DNA of 64,000 nucleotides from Atherinomorus stipes (taxonomy: Eukaryota; Chordata; Actinopteri; Atheriniformes; Atherinidae), in contig JALJCO010003053.1 in NCBI GenBank assembly GCA_023101725.1, positions 124,001 through 188,000 of the forward strand, in the 5' to 3' direction. The position numbers were made by a program, and so were the translations under genes. How positions within the stretch are numbered: the first letter of the stretch is position 1; the number at the start of each line of letters is the position of its first letter. Positions 18,201 to 31,290 of the stretch are shown piece after piece. A model generated the notes under the pieces. It did no database searches, was not told the DNA's origin, and worked only from the letters and a program-made list of their open reading frames with translations.

Positions 18201-21200
18201 GATGCCTGCCTGCTGCGAGAAGAGGAGCTGGGTTCTGGCCACCTGTTTGGCATCTGATAGCATAAAAAATGCACACGACACAGTCATAAGTCGCACCAGA
18301 GCAGCCTCCCGTATAGGCTATCACCTCTGTGTGGTTTTTGCAAACCACATCAGTGGAGTCACAGTGACATTCTAGCGGCTGAGATGGCAGTCATGGAGGG
18401 ACAAGCAACACTAAAGCTTCCCTCTGCAGCATCTGGGATAATCTGTTCTAGTTCTTCTTGGGTCACACTCAACAGTAATTAATCCTGCCATTGCCCTGGA
18501 GGCGTCAGGGTTAAAGCTCTGCATATGCCTGTGTCTCAAGGTTTTTCCTCCTTTTTCCCGACAGCCCCCTTTTAACTTGACTCTGGTGGTGGAACAGTCT
18601 GAAAGTGTGTCTTGACTTTTACAAAGATTAGAAAATTGTAATAGTGACGTCTTAGAAGAACATGGAGATTAGGGGTGTGCAGAATTTCTGTCAGCCAAAG
18701 GGATGAAATTTGAGTGTGCAAAATTTGCACTCTCAGTTCAATCTGTGGAGCAATTTTGGATCAAAAGTAAAGTCAATGTATGAATTCAGAACATAAAACG
18801 TGCTATTACCTGGTTCTCAAATCCTTTTTCCCTCCAGTCTCATACATCTGTTAATTTAGTTTGACTGCTTTTATATTAAATCATTTTTTCTTCCACATCT
18901 TCTGACACTCATAGCGTGTGGACTTTGCACTATAATTTTTGGCAGCCAATGGCCCAAAGCACTCAGAAACACACAGAGTAACTACAGCATATCCGTATTA
19001 GTGCTTTTCCCCCTCTAAAATCCTGCCATCAAAGCCTTTTGACATCTGCCAGTTTGTTAGCAAATATTGTCCAAATGCCAACTCTGCAATATTTTCTTGT
19101 GTCCATGTGTATGTGGGTGGCCATGCACACGAGTTACTCTGTGTTAGCGTGTGTGTATGCATCTCACGGGATTAAGTTCATGAAAGCATACGCAGAACGA
19201 ATAGCCTCAGGTTGCCAACCTGATTTCCCGACTCACGCCAGTTGCTCTGCCAGATAACCCACCCCCTCAAAAAGCCTCAGTCCTGGGCTCGAGCCTTTTC
19301 ACCTCCGCTAAAAAGTTATTTTGATCAAAAATAGGTCACATGTGCCCCAGTTAGAGGTAAAGGAATCAGCTAAGTGACCACTGAATGGGGAAGGCCGTTA
19401 AGGTGACATTACAGAAGAAAGTCTGCAACCAAGTTTGTGGTGTAGCTACATCATCAGGAGAAGACAGGAAATGAGATTTACCCACTGGTGAATCTTTTTG
19501 CTGAAATGTACAATTTTATTTATCTAAAAATGAATTAAAATAAACGATTTGAAAATTAATGAATAAATCTGTAGCATTCCAGATGAAACTGTTGGATTGT
19601 TGACCTCTTCAAAACTTCAGCTCTGAGGTTTTTATAGTCTTTCTCATGATTTGCAGCTGGAAAAACATGACACAAGTTTGTTGTTATGTTATTAATTTTC
19701 ACAAATGTAACACAAATTAATGAATTTTATAGCTTTATAAGATTCGGTCAAAACGATGAAAGGGCAAGGCACAAGGAAATCTCTGTACAGATTCCAGGTT
19801 AATCAGAGACATGCAGCTAAGCATGTTCATATTCACACAAGTTTAGAATAACCAGTTATCCTAAAATCCAAGATTTTGGAGGGAAAAAAGTACCCGAAGA
19901 TACCCACATATCCTTATATGGAACATGCACTTCAGACTAAAAAGACCATAGATTCAAACCAGGAATATTGTGAGGCAACAGCATTAACCACCTCACTATA
20001 TGAATTCAAACCACTGCCTGGATGGAAATTAGCTTTTGGCAAAATTCCAGTGTTTACTTAGCACGCTTTTATTCATTAATATTCATTAACATTCACTGTC
20101 CCCTTCTGAATAAACTACAAACTATAAACTAAACTGACACAAATAAATTACAATTATATTTTTTGTTCTATATCCATTAATATTAATCATTACATAATCT
20201 ATCAAATTTATTTGTCACACTTTTGGAGGGGAGTAGAATTGGTGCCACAGTTTGCTCCATGTCCACCAGCTACAACAGCTGCAAACACATTAATAAAATC
20301 TGCATTAACAATCTTGTAACATGTCAGTCATGAAGACATTTCTGCAGTTTTATTTAAGCAGATTTATAAACAAAGTGTGTTTAGCTGTAAAAGATTCTTT
20401 CATTGTGGTTTTGGAAGTATTACTTCATGAATAGATTTGAGTGCTTCCTTTTATAACTGTACTCATATTGTCCTCAAACTATAACCTAAATGGAAATACA
20501 TCAGATTACAGTCGCTCTTTTTAACCTTCTCTGGTATTTTCCAGGTCATCTGGTGAGTGTTAATCGAAACTGAGAGAGACAGACTTTGATGTGATGATGT
20601 GCTGCCTTGAGCTCTGACCCTACTGTGACATGTCAACACAAGAACCATTGCTCAAGTTGTCACCCTGCCATCTGCTAATAGCCCATCCTTAATGTCTGTT
20701 TGGAAGTGCCCCCTTCCCCTACCCCCTTTTTCAGACAAGCTTGCAAAGAATGGTACGGCTCCTAAAATCCGTCCTGTATTGCTCATGAAATGTTTAAACT
20801 CTGTTTATTGAGTCGGGCTTGAGATTGAATTGCTGAGATTAATTCCAAAATGTGACATCCACTCTGTCCAAAATATGACCTCTAGTCTGCAAAACTGATT
20901 GTTGGGATAAAAGGTAAAAAGGATATTTGGGGGTTTTAATTTAAAGTAGAGGGATATTTAGTGGTGGTTTTTGAAACGATGGACTGCAAGCTGATTCCCA
21001 ACCACCATCCCTCCACAACAATTTAGCAAACACACCAATACATCTGAATACATTAACATGCTATAGTTCAGTGGATAATGTCTGTGCATTTCACAAAACC
21101 CTTTTCTCTTCTAAAAATACAAATGTGAAAAGAAACCCAGAGGAACTCATTTTGAAAAAGAGGAAAATACCATTTTCTTTTATATTTAGCAATTCTAATC

Positions 21201-22080
21201 CTCCATGACTGGTGATCCCTGCAAAGCCGTCCCCCCTCGTCTTCCTCCGCCTCTTTCCCACAGTGAGAGCTGATAGGAAGAAAACCTTCCCTTCCTTATA
21301 TCCATCCTCCTCCCCTCAGCTCCACAAATGGTGCATCCCTCAGTTTTCCATCGCTTACGTTTCACAAACTGAGGGTAAACTGTATAGAGCAGAAGCTCCC
21401 ACCCTCCTCCCTTCCTCCCTTCCCAGCCTGCAGCCATTGTCCCCTCTTTATCATATTAGCCCATGCCCTTGAGCATTTTGCTGCCAGATGCAGCCTTTGA
21501 ACTATGGAGGGAAAGTAGATCATGGCGGCCATACCATAAATCATATGGACTTAAATTCTGACGGTAAATGGCAAGGCACTAAACCACTGGCAAGCGTCAG
21601 GAAGTGAGTTGATTGGCTGGTCTTGGTGGGCTTGTGCTCAAGGAAAAAAGAAAAAGACAGACTTTATTAATCTCTTTTGCGGCAGTGAAAACCCACAATA
21701 AATTAGTAGTACAATATTTGGTGAAAAACATGTTGGTTTGAGGGTCACCCACAAACAGTTGAGGGGTAGCTAACTGGGACAGTTTGAAATGTCATTACTG
21801 ATGCTTATTATTATAAAGAGAGGGGAAAAAAACAGCTAATGTTCTGAGTGTCAAACTGGTCAAAGTGACCGCATGCTTCATCTCATCAGTACATGAATGT
21901 CTTCACCACCATGGGGAGGTTGACAAATTTGGCTATTCACATAGAGCATTCCAAATGTACTAAAGGAGACTGACAAACTTGAAGACTTCTAGAAAGCTCT
22001 CCAATGTGAGAGACATCCAATTACGTCCTCACTATTTTCAAATGAAATACTCCTGATTGATTGCTAATCTATGTATGTTT
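15229..22080. other. Intergenic, no gene or clear repeat recognised
   Basis: AT-rich sequence with only short open stretches on both strands, none with recognisable protein motifs. Minor simple repeats only (poly-T at about 16412-16422, poly-A at about 17034-17046). Some of it could be regulatory DNA of hcn4, but nothing in a single sequence can show that. Confidence 0.5.
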
Positions 22081-22084
22081 TCCC

Positions 22085-22205
22085 TGTGACAGACTGGCGA
22101 CCTGTCCAGGGTGTACCCCCGCCTCTTGCCTAATAATAGCTGGGATTGGCTCCAGCAACCCCCGTGACCCTGAATTGGATAAGCGGTACAGAAAATGACT
22201 GACTG
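22085..22205 (+). repeat. SINE 3' fragment (same family as 45788-46165)
   Basis: The segment containing 'gcgacctgtccagggtgtac', 'tagctgggattggctccagc' and 'ggataagcggtacagaaaatg' matches the 3' half of the SINE at 45788-46165. It ends in a short (TGAC)n-like tail. The tRNA-related head is missing. Confidence 0.75.
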
Positions 22206-25200
22206 ACTATGTAGATTTCTTCCCAAAGTCGTCATTTCAAACACAGACACAACCCAGATTTTTGAACAGAATGTTCCTCATCAGCCAGGTACCAGATGGA
22301 ACTCACATGGTGAAAAGGAAGAGTCAAAGCCAGCAATGCAGTCGTCCCCTTTATGTCAAGCAGCCTGAATGTTATGTCATTAGCTCAGAAGAACTGCTGC
22401 ACACGCATACTACTGTTGTTGAGTGAAAACAGAATCGGCTGTGATCGTTAGACCTCTGCACAGTTGAATGCTGAAAGATCTCTCACTGAAAATTCTTTTT
22501 CCTCTCTTATTATAGAACATGAAGCTTCCCTTTCACTGACCACCTCTGGTGCGTTAAGAGTTAGAAATAGATCTCACCGTAAGGCTTGAAGGACTGCTGA
22601 GCAATCAGGAGCACATTCACAAATAGACGGTTGTGCAGAGGAGAGGAAAAAGCCCAGAGTGGATGAAGCAGAGAATAAGGAGAGCTGAGCCAAAAGGGAG
22701 ACCTTCAGCGAAATTAATTAAGTCGAACATAATAGCTACATAGTGTAAATTATAGAACACCTATGTATTGATTGACACCTTTGATTGACTAGGTCTGATT
22801 TTCTTTTGACATTTGTTATTTTAAAATTGAAATGGTTTTTCTGCTTTCGCCAACATGTTTTCCCAAAGAATCGAATCACTTGCCGCTTGACAAAATGTGC
22901 AAATCACTCATGCATTTGGTGATTTTCTCCTTTTGCCTGTCAGCTCTGGAACGTTAAACCATTTATGTCAGTCTCTTTTTTCTTTCCCAAGCTGCTCCAA
23001 ATCACTGTTGCAAAAGTACAAACATTGATCTTACACGGGTTGGTTCTCCTGAGCAACAAAAGCTGCTTGGTAAGCTTTAGGACATGATTCTGGTTCGGGT
23101 TTCTACTTACTCTTATCATTATTTATTTGGTCACTTGGGGGCAGCAGAAGCATTAACACATTGACACTGATATTTATTTTGCCAAGGTGTTTTTGTTCTC
23201 CTTGCTTCATTAAAAAAAAAAAACAACAAGCAAACAAAAAGAAAAAAACAATAGTTATTAGATTTGTTTTCTTAATGAAGAGAGAGAGAAAGATTATTCT
23301 ACCTAACATTTTTCTTAAAAAGTGACAGTATGGAAACAGGCATCATCTTTAAACACGCCAAAGCCGAACTAAGAAGCAGGTTTTTTGGGGAAAAAAGGTT
23401 ATTGAATAATATAAAGACAGCAAATACTACTTGAGTCAGAGAGAGCCCACTTTCATTTGCTGAAATTGATCCTTCTGAGGTTTTGTACCTTTGATGTTTC
23501 CTCTCTGGTGAAGGGAATCATGTTTATTTGCAAACTCTGCAAGCTCTACATTTCATGTAATTGTTTGTGCGAGTGTGTAACCACATAGCTCACAGCCATG
23601 GATCCAACAGAGTGTTACAGAACAGTGCTGACATCCCCAGAGCCGAAAGGAGGAGAAAAAAAGAGGGAGGAGTAGAGGAAAACAACTGTTCTGCATTCGA
23701 GTGTGTGTGTGTTGGTTGTGTGGCTTTGCTCTGGTAGGGATGGAGGAGAGGTGAAGGAGAGACCAGAGTAGAAATTGTTAAGGAAGGAGGGGGAAGATGT
23801 CAGAGGGAGCGGGAGGATGTGGCAAGGTGATGGGTGATCGATGGAGTGTGTCTGTGACCGGCATGAGCATACTGTGTGTTTTATGGATAAGAGAAACAAA
23901 AAGAGATGAAGTATTCTAATATCCACATCTTATTATCATTAATTAAGACTAAAGAGAACAGTTAACCTGTCCTTTTATCTCTTTCTTTTTGTCATACAAG
24001 ATGATTCAGATTTAGATTTGATTTATTGTCATTGCAACGAATACAACGAAAAGTAGGGCACAAACCTTTCAGTGCACTTTGTACACTATGCAATACGATA
24101 AAAACACTGATTAAAACACAATATAAATATATAATAAAAACTGCATAAAAATATGAAAAACTCTAATACATATATGATTATTATTGCACTATACTATACA
24201 TATATTATTGCACAAATTGGGTATTGCACAGATTACAATAAAGAAGTATTTATGGCTCTTACAGCAGTTGAAAAGAAATGTGTTTTCAAGATGGTAGTAC
24301 TATATTGTCTAATAACATAGTAACCACAGTTTCTTCTGCATCAATCATTCTTTGGGCTGCTGGACGTTAAGCTTCAGTCTTACCGCAACAGATACAGCAT
24401 CACAGTTGTCAGTAGTGGCATGTTTTCACAGGGGGCCCAGAAGCTGCCCACAGTCGCAGCAAGTTACTGTATTATAAGATCAAGAAGGTGCTCCTGTTCG
24501 TTAGATTCAGCATGGGGCTAAGATAATGGCTATTAAATGCTTTACAACTGGTTTGGTTCTGGCCCTCAAGAAAATTTAAAGCACTCTTACACTGACAAAG
24601 ACATTGACTGGGTCATAGATCTGGATTCATCAAAGGTTATAGAAGGTCATATAAGGCTTTGTGTTGAAAATTTTGAATCTTTGGGAATCGTGATGGTTGA
24701 TAACTTTGATGTCACATTGCATGTTGGCCAGAGACGGGGTGGAAGGGGACCCAAATGCAAACTAACAGATACCATAGGCAGATGGTGGTAACGAAGATTT
24801 AATTCAATGACTGGCATAGAAAGAAACACAAAACACGGTGAACTGGCCAAGAACAAAAGAAAACCTGGAGCATATTACACAGAAACTGATCAAATCATAA
24901 CATTTAAATAAAAATGTTGTTTCCAAGTAAGACCATACTGTAAGAGAAAAAGGAAAAATAACAGGCATGTTTTATGATAATGGTGATACTAATAAACCTC
25001 TCAGTACTGGTCCATGCTACAAACCAGGTAACTACACAAACTCCCAGGACTCATGTCTTAAATCACTGATGGCCAACCAAGGTTCAACTTTATGAACACT
25101 GTACGTGCAACTCACATAATTAGCGTAACATGGTATATCAGATCAATTACAAATCAGCATTTAACTCAATAAAAAAGCTTCAAACTGTAAAACTTATGCT

Positions 25201-26860
25201 TTTAACAAGTTTCAGTACTTTTCATTAATAAAGTGAGTTTCTGTCCAAACAGAGTAATAATCAAACCATATTTGGGCCAAACATAGTAGCAAATAGTTGC
25301 CAGTCAAGGTTACAGAAACTTAGAGTGAAACTTGCATAAAAGTTCACCTATAAATCAGAATTAGTAAAATTCTATTTTTACAAAAAGAAAAAAGACATTT
25401 AGACAGTAAAATAGTAATATCCTTAAAATTGCCTCAAAAGTTCTCAATTTTTGCAGGACATGTTTACAGATTTTAGCAGCTGTACCAAGTGAATTAAGTT
25501 CATGAGCTACACATGAAAGCATCAATCTTAGTTAAAGGCTGCAAAACACACAAAAAAGGGGGTTATGCCATGTCACAGTAACTTAAAGATACTTCTGCAA
25601 CCATTCACAGTTTTAAACCTTCAGCATTTGTAGCAGATGTTTGTTTATGGGACAATGTGACTAACTGGCTACATCCAGTCACTGTGTGGAATGACTGCAG
25701 TTAAACGTCTTAAACTGCATGAAAGGAGTTACAGAGTAAATTTAATCATTCCTACACTGGACAGAGCTTGTGCTCAAAGAGATCCCAGCAAGGTGAAATC
25801 CACCTCCTAATCCCTTGCCAAAATCTCAGCTGGAAAAATGAGGGAGCTGGTTTTATGTTGGTGGGAAGTGAAAAAATGAAACTCCAGTAAAGATCCCAGA
25901 CTCTCTTCTTCTCCCCTTTCCTCCATCTTCCCCGCTGATACTTCTTTCCTTCACCTCTATCTAAAACCCTAAGTCACTGTGGCTATGGACAAGCATACAG
26001 TTAATAAATCTAACTGCCTGCAGGGAAGTGCTTGCTCTACCTGTGTGTGTTTGCCTGGGTGTGTGCACATGTGTGATAGAAGACCAGAGATACCTGTATA
26101 TCTGTATATTAAGTCTCTGGGCAGGAAAAGGCAGTATATGTAATACCGATAACAGCCTGGAGTGATAACTCCATCTGGCATATTTTATCTGGAGTTATTT
26201 TTAGACCTCACATATGTGCAACAGTGTCTTCATATTTTAGAGTATTTTCTGCAGAACAGGGAAACAAAGGTTAACAGTATGTTGGAAAATGCAAAAAAGA
26301 ACAAAGCTTCAAAGTGCAGGACACATTATCTCTTATCACAAGGCACAATGATGACGAGGCATCAAAGCCAGTGCTGTATTTAGGTATGGATGTTCTGTGC
26401 TATGTCACGGCTGAGAGGCTGGGTCACATAAATTGATATGCAGGTGCACAGAATCACAGGGTTTCCTGCAGCACGCAGGCAGCTCTCTTGTCAGAGGGGT
26501 ACTGAGGCATGACATGTAAAGACGCATACACACACAGTCATATGCACCACCCCTTTCAGTATATTGTACAGTACATACTATCCACTGGATGGCCGATATA
26601 AATATCACAGGCCCAATCAGGCAATTAAACAGGGAGACAAAACAGAGTTTGTTGGCTGCTAAATGGTTTCTGTCTCCCTGAAGAGAAGTCAGCATGACTG
26701 GCCTATAGAGGGGATATAGACCACTGATGGAGTGGGAAATAAAAGGTGGGAGAAGCAGCTACACTGGACCATCTGTGCAAATGTACAACAAATGCATAAC
26801 AAAAGCTTCTTTGGGGAAAGAAAAAAAACAGTCTTAACCTTTATCAAATTTAGTCATTAA
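22206..26860. other. Intergenic, one probable LINE 3'-end fragment, no gene recognised
   Basis: At about 24010-24480 the sequence 'tttattgtcattgcaacgaa' followed by 'ggctcttacagcagttgaaa' resembles the antisense 3' region of a fish non-LTR element; the call is weak. The rest shows short purine/pyrimidine-rich stretches (for example 23640-23880) and no supported coding region. Confidence 0.45.
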
Positions 26861-28470
26861 AAACTTTAGGTCTGGAATATGTCATTACATACAATGATCT
26901 TCTCATGGCCTCAGATAAGGGACTCCTGTCTGTACTTGTCCTGTTAGATCTCAGTGCTGCCTTCAACACCATTGATCACAACATTTTGCTACAGAGACTT
27001 GAACATGTTATTAGAATTAGAGGAACTGCATTAGATTGGTTCAAGTCATTTATCTGACAGATTGCTGTTTGTTAATGTAAAAGAGTCTTCATTACACACC
27101 AGAGTAGCTCATGGAATTCCCCAGGGTTATGTGCTCGGGCCAATACTCATCAGACAACATGGCATAAATTTTCATTGCAGATGACACTCAGATATACTTA
27201 TCCATAAAGCCTGATGAAACCAGTCAGATTGTTAGATTACAAAGATGTTTCAGTGACATAAAGACCTGGATGACTCTGAATTTTCTGCTTCTAAATTCAG
27301 ACAAGACCGAGGTTGTCTTTGGACCTGAAAAACTCAGGACTAAATTGTCTAGTTTTATTATTGATCTGGATGGCATTAAATTTACTTCCAGCACTACAGT
27401 GAAGAATCTTGGAGTTATTTTTGATCAGGATTTGTCTTTTGGCGCCTTCTTCCACTTACGTAATATTGCTAAAATTAGGGACATCCTCTCTCAGAATGAT
27501 GTAGAAAAACTAGTCCATGCTTTTGTTACTTCCAGATTGGACTGCTGTAATTCCTTATTATTGGGCTGCCCCAAATATGCCTTGAAAAATCTCCAGCTGA
27601 TCCAAGATGCAGCAGCTAGGGTTCTGACTAGAACCAGCAGGAGAGATCATATTTCTCCTGTTCTAGCTTCTCTTCATTGGCTTCCTGTTAAATCCAGGAT
27701 AGAATTTAAAATTCTTTTTCTCACATATAAATCTCTCCATGTCTAAGCTCCATTATATAATAGAGATCTCATAGTCCCATATATTCCAAGCAGAGCACTT
27801 CACTCTCAGACTGCAGGTCTTCTTGTGGTTCAAGGGTCTCTAAGAGTAAAATGGGAGGCAGAGGATTTGGCTATCAGGCCACCCTATGTGGAACCAGCTA
27901 CCAACTCGGGTTTGGGAGGCAGACACCCTCTCTATCTTTAAGATGAGGCTTAAAACCTTCCTTTGTGACAAGTCTTATAGTTAAGGATGGTTAGTTAAGC
28001 TGCTATACAGTAGGTTTAGACTGCTGAGGCTTGTTCATGTTGCACTGGACTCTTCCTTTCCCACTCATCTCTACTCCTCCATGTAGAAACTTGTGACAGT
28101 ATTGCATCATTAACTGGTTCTCCTCTCTCAGCAGGTCTGGCTTGATAAAAGTTGCAGTATCTGTTGGTCTCTCTTTCTGTCTTCTCCACCCCAGCTGGTC
28201 AAGGCAGGTGGCCGCCCTACCTGAGCCAGGTTCTGCTGGAGGTTTTTCCTCCCTGTTAAAAGGGTGTTTTCCTTCCCACTGTCACCACCACTCCGTGCTT
28301 GCTCAAGATGGGGGATTGGACCGGGTCAAGTCAAGATTCGATCCAATCTGTTGGTTTCCTTAGCTAGGCTATTATGAGTCTGACTTGAATTTCTCTGTCT
28401 GTTGAGCGCCTTGAGGTGACATTGTCATGAACTGACGCTGTGCAAATAAGTTGAATCGAATTGAATTTTA
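26860..28470 (+). mobile_element. 5'-truncated L2/CR1-like LINE
   Basis: Sequence from 26860 encodes the reverse-transcriptase palm in pieces: [18 protein letters not shown] (the Asp of LDLSAAF[D/N] is one catalytic position), then a PQG-box-like piece, then an intact 158-codon stretch at 27270-27746 with LLLNSDKTEVVFGP, VTSRLDCCNSLL and LASLHWLPVKSRIEFKIL. These are typical of fish L2/Maui-type LINEs. The 3'UTR ends with 'gttgaatcgaattgaatttt', the characteristic terminal repeat. The element is dead: a stop at about 27057 and an indel at the YADD region (about 27180) break the frame. Confidence 0.85.
27270..27746 (+). pseudogene. LINE reverse-transcriptase C-terminal fragment
   Basis: The longest surviving frame of the LINE at 26860-28470. 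It covers the end of the RT thumb region and the start of the C-terminal domain and lacks the catalytic YADD motif, which lies just upstream in a shifted frame. It has no independent start context. Confidence 0.8.
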
Positions 28471-28521
28471 ACAACAAATGTATATAAATATAAATATAAC
28501 AACACAGTGTTTTTATATATA

Positions 28522-29770
28522 CGGGAAGTGCAGAATTATTAAGCAAATGAGTATTTTGACCACATCATCCTCTTTATGCATGTTTTCTTACTCCAAGCTG
28601 TAGGCCGAAAGCCTACTACCAATTAAGCATATCAGGTGATGTGCATCTCTGTAATGAGAAGGGGTGGGATGTAATGACATCAACACCCTATATCAGGTAT
28701 ATTAATCAAACATAATTATTAGGCAACTTCCTTTCCTTTGGTAAAATGGGTCAGAAGAGGGACTTGACAGGCTCCAAAAAGTAAAAAATAGTGAGATATC
28801 TTGCAGAGGGATGCAGCACTCTTAAAATTGCCAAGCTTCTGAAGCGTGATCATCAAACAATCAAGTGTTTCATTCAAAATAGTCAACAGGGTCACAAGAA
28901 ACGTGGAAAAACCAAGGCACAAAATAATTGCCCATGAACTGAGAAAAGTCAAGCGTGCAGCTGCCAAGATGCCACTTACCAGCAGTTTTGCCATATTTCA
29001 GAGCTGCAACATCACTGGAGTGCCCAAAAGCACAAGGTGTGCAATACTCAGAGACATGGCCAAGGTAAGAAAGGCTGAAAAACGACCACCACTGAACAAG
29101 ACACACAAGCTGAAACGTCAAGACTGGGCCAAGAAATATCTCAAGACTGATTTTTCTAAGGTTTTATGGACTGATGAAATGAGAGTGAGTCTTGATGGGC
29201 CAGATGGATGGGCCCGTGGCTGGATCGGTAAAGGGCAGAGAGCTCCTTGCTCAGATGCCAGCAAGGTGGAGGTGGGGTACTGGTATGGGCTGGTATCATC
29301 AAAGATGAGCTTGTGGGGCCTTTTTGGGTTGAGGATGGAGTCAAGCTCAACTCCCAGTCGTACTGCCAGTTTCTGGAAGACACCTTCTTCAAGCAGTGGT
29401 ACAGGAAGAAGTCTGCATCCTTCAAGAAAAACATGATTTTCATGTAGGACAATGCTCCATCACACACATCCAAGTACTCCACAGCGTGGCTGGCAAGAAA
29501 GGGTCTAAAAAAAGAAAAACTAATGACATGGCCTCCTTGTTCACCTGATCTGAACCCAATAGAGAACCTGTGGTCCCCCATCAAATGTGAGATTTACAAG
29601 GAGGGAAAACAGTACACCTCTCTGAACAGTGTCTGGGAGGCTGTGGTTGCTGCTGCACGCAATGTTGATCGTGAACAGATCAAAACACTGACAGGATCCA
29701 TGGATGGCAGGCTTTTAAGTGTCCTCGCAAAGAAAGGTGGCTATATTGGTCACCCATTTGTTTTTGTTTT
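28522..29770 (+). mobile_element. Tc1/mariner-superfamily transposon with DD37E transposase, right end missing
   Basis: The left end 'cgggaagtgcagaattatta' follows TA (28520-28521), and a short distance inside is a related 'aattattaggcaac' motif. The transposase region runs to about 29750. Instead of a matching right inverted repeat, the sequence then passes into a (TA)n tract (about 29795-29829), so the right end is lost. This is a different family from the two DD34E elements in the window. Confidence 0.85.
28746..29750 (+). pseudogene. DD37E-type transposase, broken
   Basis: The frame begins at MGQKRDL (28746). It stops within 12 codons and resumes in another frame at about 28846 (RKAEKRPPLNKTHKLKRQDW, then KVLWTDEMRVSLDG with the first catalytic Asp). 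A frameshift near 29265 and a TAG at about 29446, in place of the Gln before DNAPSHTSKYS, also break it. The core ends with CSPDLNPIENLW and KKGGYIGH. By direct count 37 residues lie between the Asp of DNAPSH and the Glu of NPIE. DD37E Tc1/mariner lineages are known from fish and insects. Confidence 0.85.
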
Positions 29771-29791
29771 GTTATATATACATATATACTG

Positions 29792-29833
<42 letters not shown>

Positions 29834-29855
29834 ACATAAAAATATATACGAACAA

Positions 29856-29980
29856 GTCCTATGAGTTCAGAGTTAGCTCTCTGTTAGTTATTGCAGGTTT
29901 TCTCCAGTACAGCTGAGAAGAGCACCTCACTACCTAGACACCAACAAACTGCAATCCACAAAACTCTGAACTCATAGGAC
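29856..29980. repeat. Perfect 19-bp inverted repeat with 87-bp spacer
   Basis: The arm gtcctatgagttcagagtt at 29856-29874 is repeated exactly in reverse complement at 29962-29980. It lies just right of the (TA)n tract that ends the DD37E element. It could be the two ends of a tiny MITE or a hairpin; no target duplication was seen. Confidence 0.7.
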
Positions 29981-30224
29981 AATGGTTCTCGTTTGTTCGT
30001 TCATTCTGAAGAATTGGTGAAATGAAGAAGTTTTGCTGCGGATAATGCCTTATATAGAGGCCCACTCCTGCTGCCACATCTCTCCTGGATGCATGCCTTA
30101 GGGAGACTAATTCTGAATATTGCCCGATGGTGTCAAAGTGATACAGAAATTTTACCAGTGAGTGAATGCAGGTATAAACTCCAAGAAATAAGATCCAGGT
30201 TGAAAACAAAAGAAAGTTATCCTT

Positions 30225-30565
30225 TAAGTCCACTTTGTCTAAAGCAACGACGGATGGTGCGATCTGACTGACACTGATGTTCCTTGAGCTTGAAGTTCAC
30301 CTTTAATGTCTTTAGATGTTTTTATGGGCTTTTTTGTAATCTTTCATGTTATCCGTCTCTTTGATCTGTCATCAATTTTACTCTTGCGGCCACTTCCAGG
30401 GAGGTTGGCTACAGTCCCATGGATCTTAAATTTCTGAATAATACAGTATGTGCAACTGTAGTCACAGTGACATCAAGTTCTTATCAAGTTTTTTCATTCA
30501 TTCATTCATTCTTGGAGATGGTCTTATAGCCTTTACCTTTAACATGTATGTCTATAATTTTTCTC
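30225..30565 (-). pseudogene. N-terminal fragment of a Tc1-like transposase (minus strand)
   Basis: Read on the minus strand, the sequence encodes pieces of a paired-like DNA-binding domain: KGKGYKTISK, then KFKIHGTVANLPGSGRKS with KIDD following, then KTSKDIKGELQAQGTSVS. Stops and frameshifts separate the pieces. An (ATTC)n expansion near 30495-30510 sits between the first two. The catalytic domain is absent. It is a different family from the other Tc1 elements here. Confidence 0.7.
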
Positions 30566-30759
30566 CACATTACGGAAAGTCGGATATGTTAAGATGAGTT
30601 AATGTAGATAAGTTACAAGAAAAATCCATGTTTGAAATTAAAACGTTTTAATGTGTTGTTAGAGTGAGAAGTCATGTAGCTGTATGCACACGAGGCACGA
30701 GTGAATTCAACAGGTAGTTGCCATTACACAGAACCCTCTGGTGAGGTAGTTTCCTCGAC

Positions 30760-31258
30760 ATGTTTCTTTTGAATTGAATGACTGAATTGAATTGAATGAA
30801 TTGAATGAACGAATTGAATTGAATTGAATGAATTGCTTTTATTGTCATATAACCAGCGTCCCAGTTACACGAAATGACTTCCAGTACAACCTGTCTAGAT
30901 TGGACAAACAACAGAAAAACATAGCATAACATACAGGACCGAGAAGACTTGAGGATGCAACGGATGCCCGCGCTTCCTTGGTGTCAAAGAAGGAAAATGA
31001 TTACATGAGGAGAGTTGGGTAGGTGAGCAAAAAAGAGCATGTACACGAGTGCTGTTGAAATCAGAACTCGGGGTGGTGATTAGCTCAGTTGGTTGAGCAG
31101 CCGCCCCATGAACAGAGGCTACAGCTCCTCAGCGCAGTCGGCCCCGGTTCGATTCCCGGTCCAGGTCCCTTTGCTGCACGTCACTCCCCACTCTCTCTGC
31201 CCCTTTCCTGTCGCTCTATACTGTCACATAAAGGCCACTAGTGCCCCAAAAAAAAACC

Positions 31259-31290
<32 letters not shown>

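Noticed and set aside
15229..22080. tRNA, snRNA, microRNA or CRISPR-like structures in the large intergenic region
   Set aside because: No cloverleaf with matching A and B boxes, no obvious long hairpin and no regularly spaced repeats were seen by eye.
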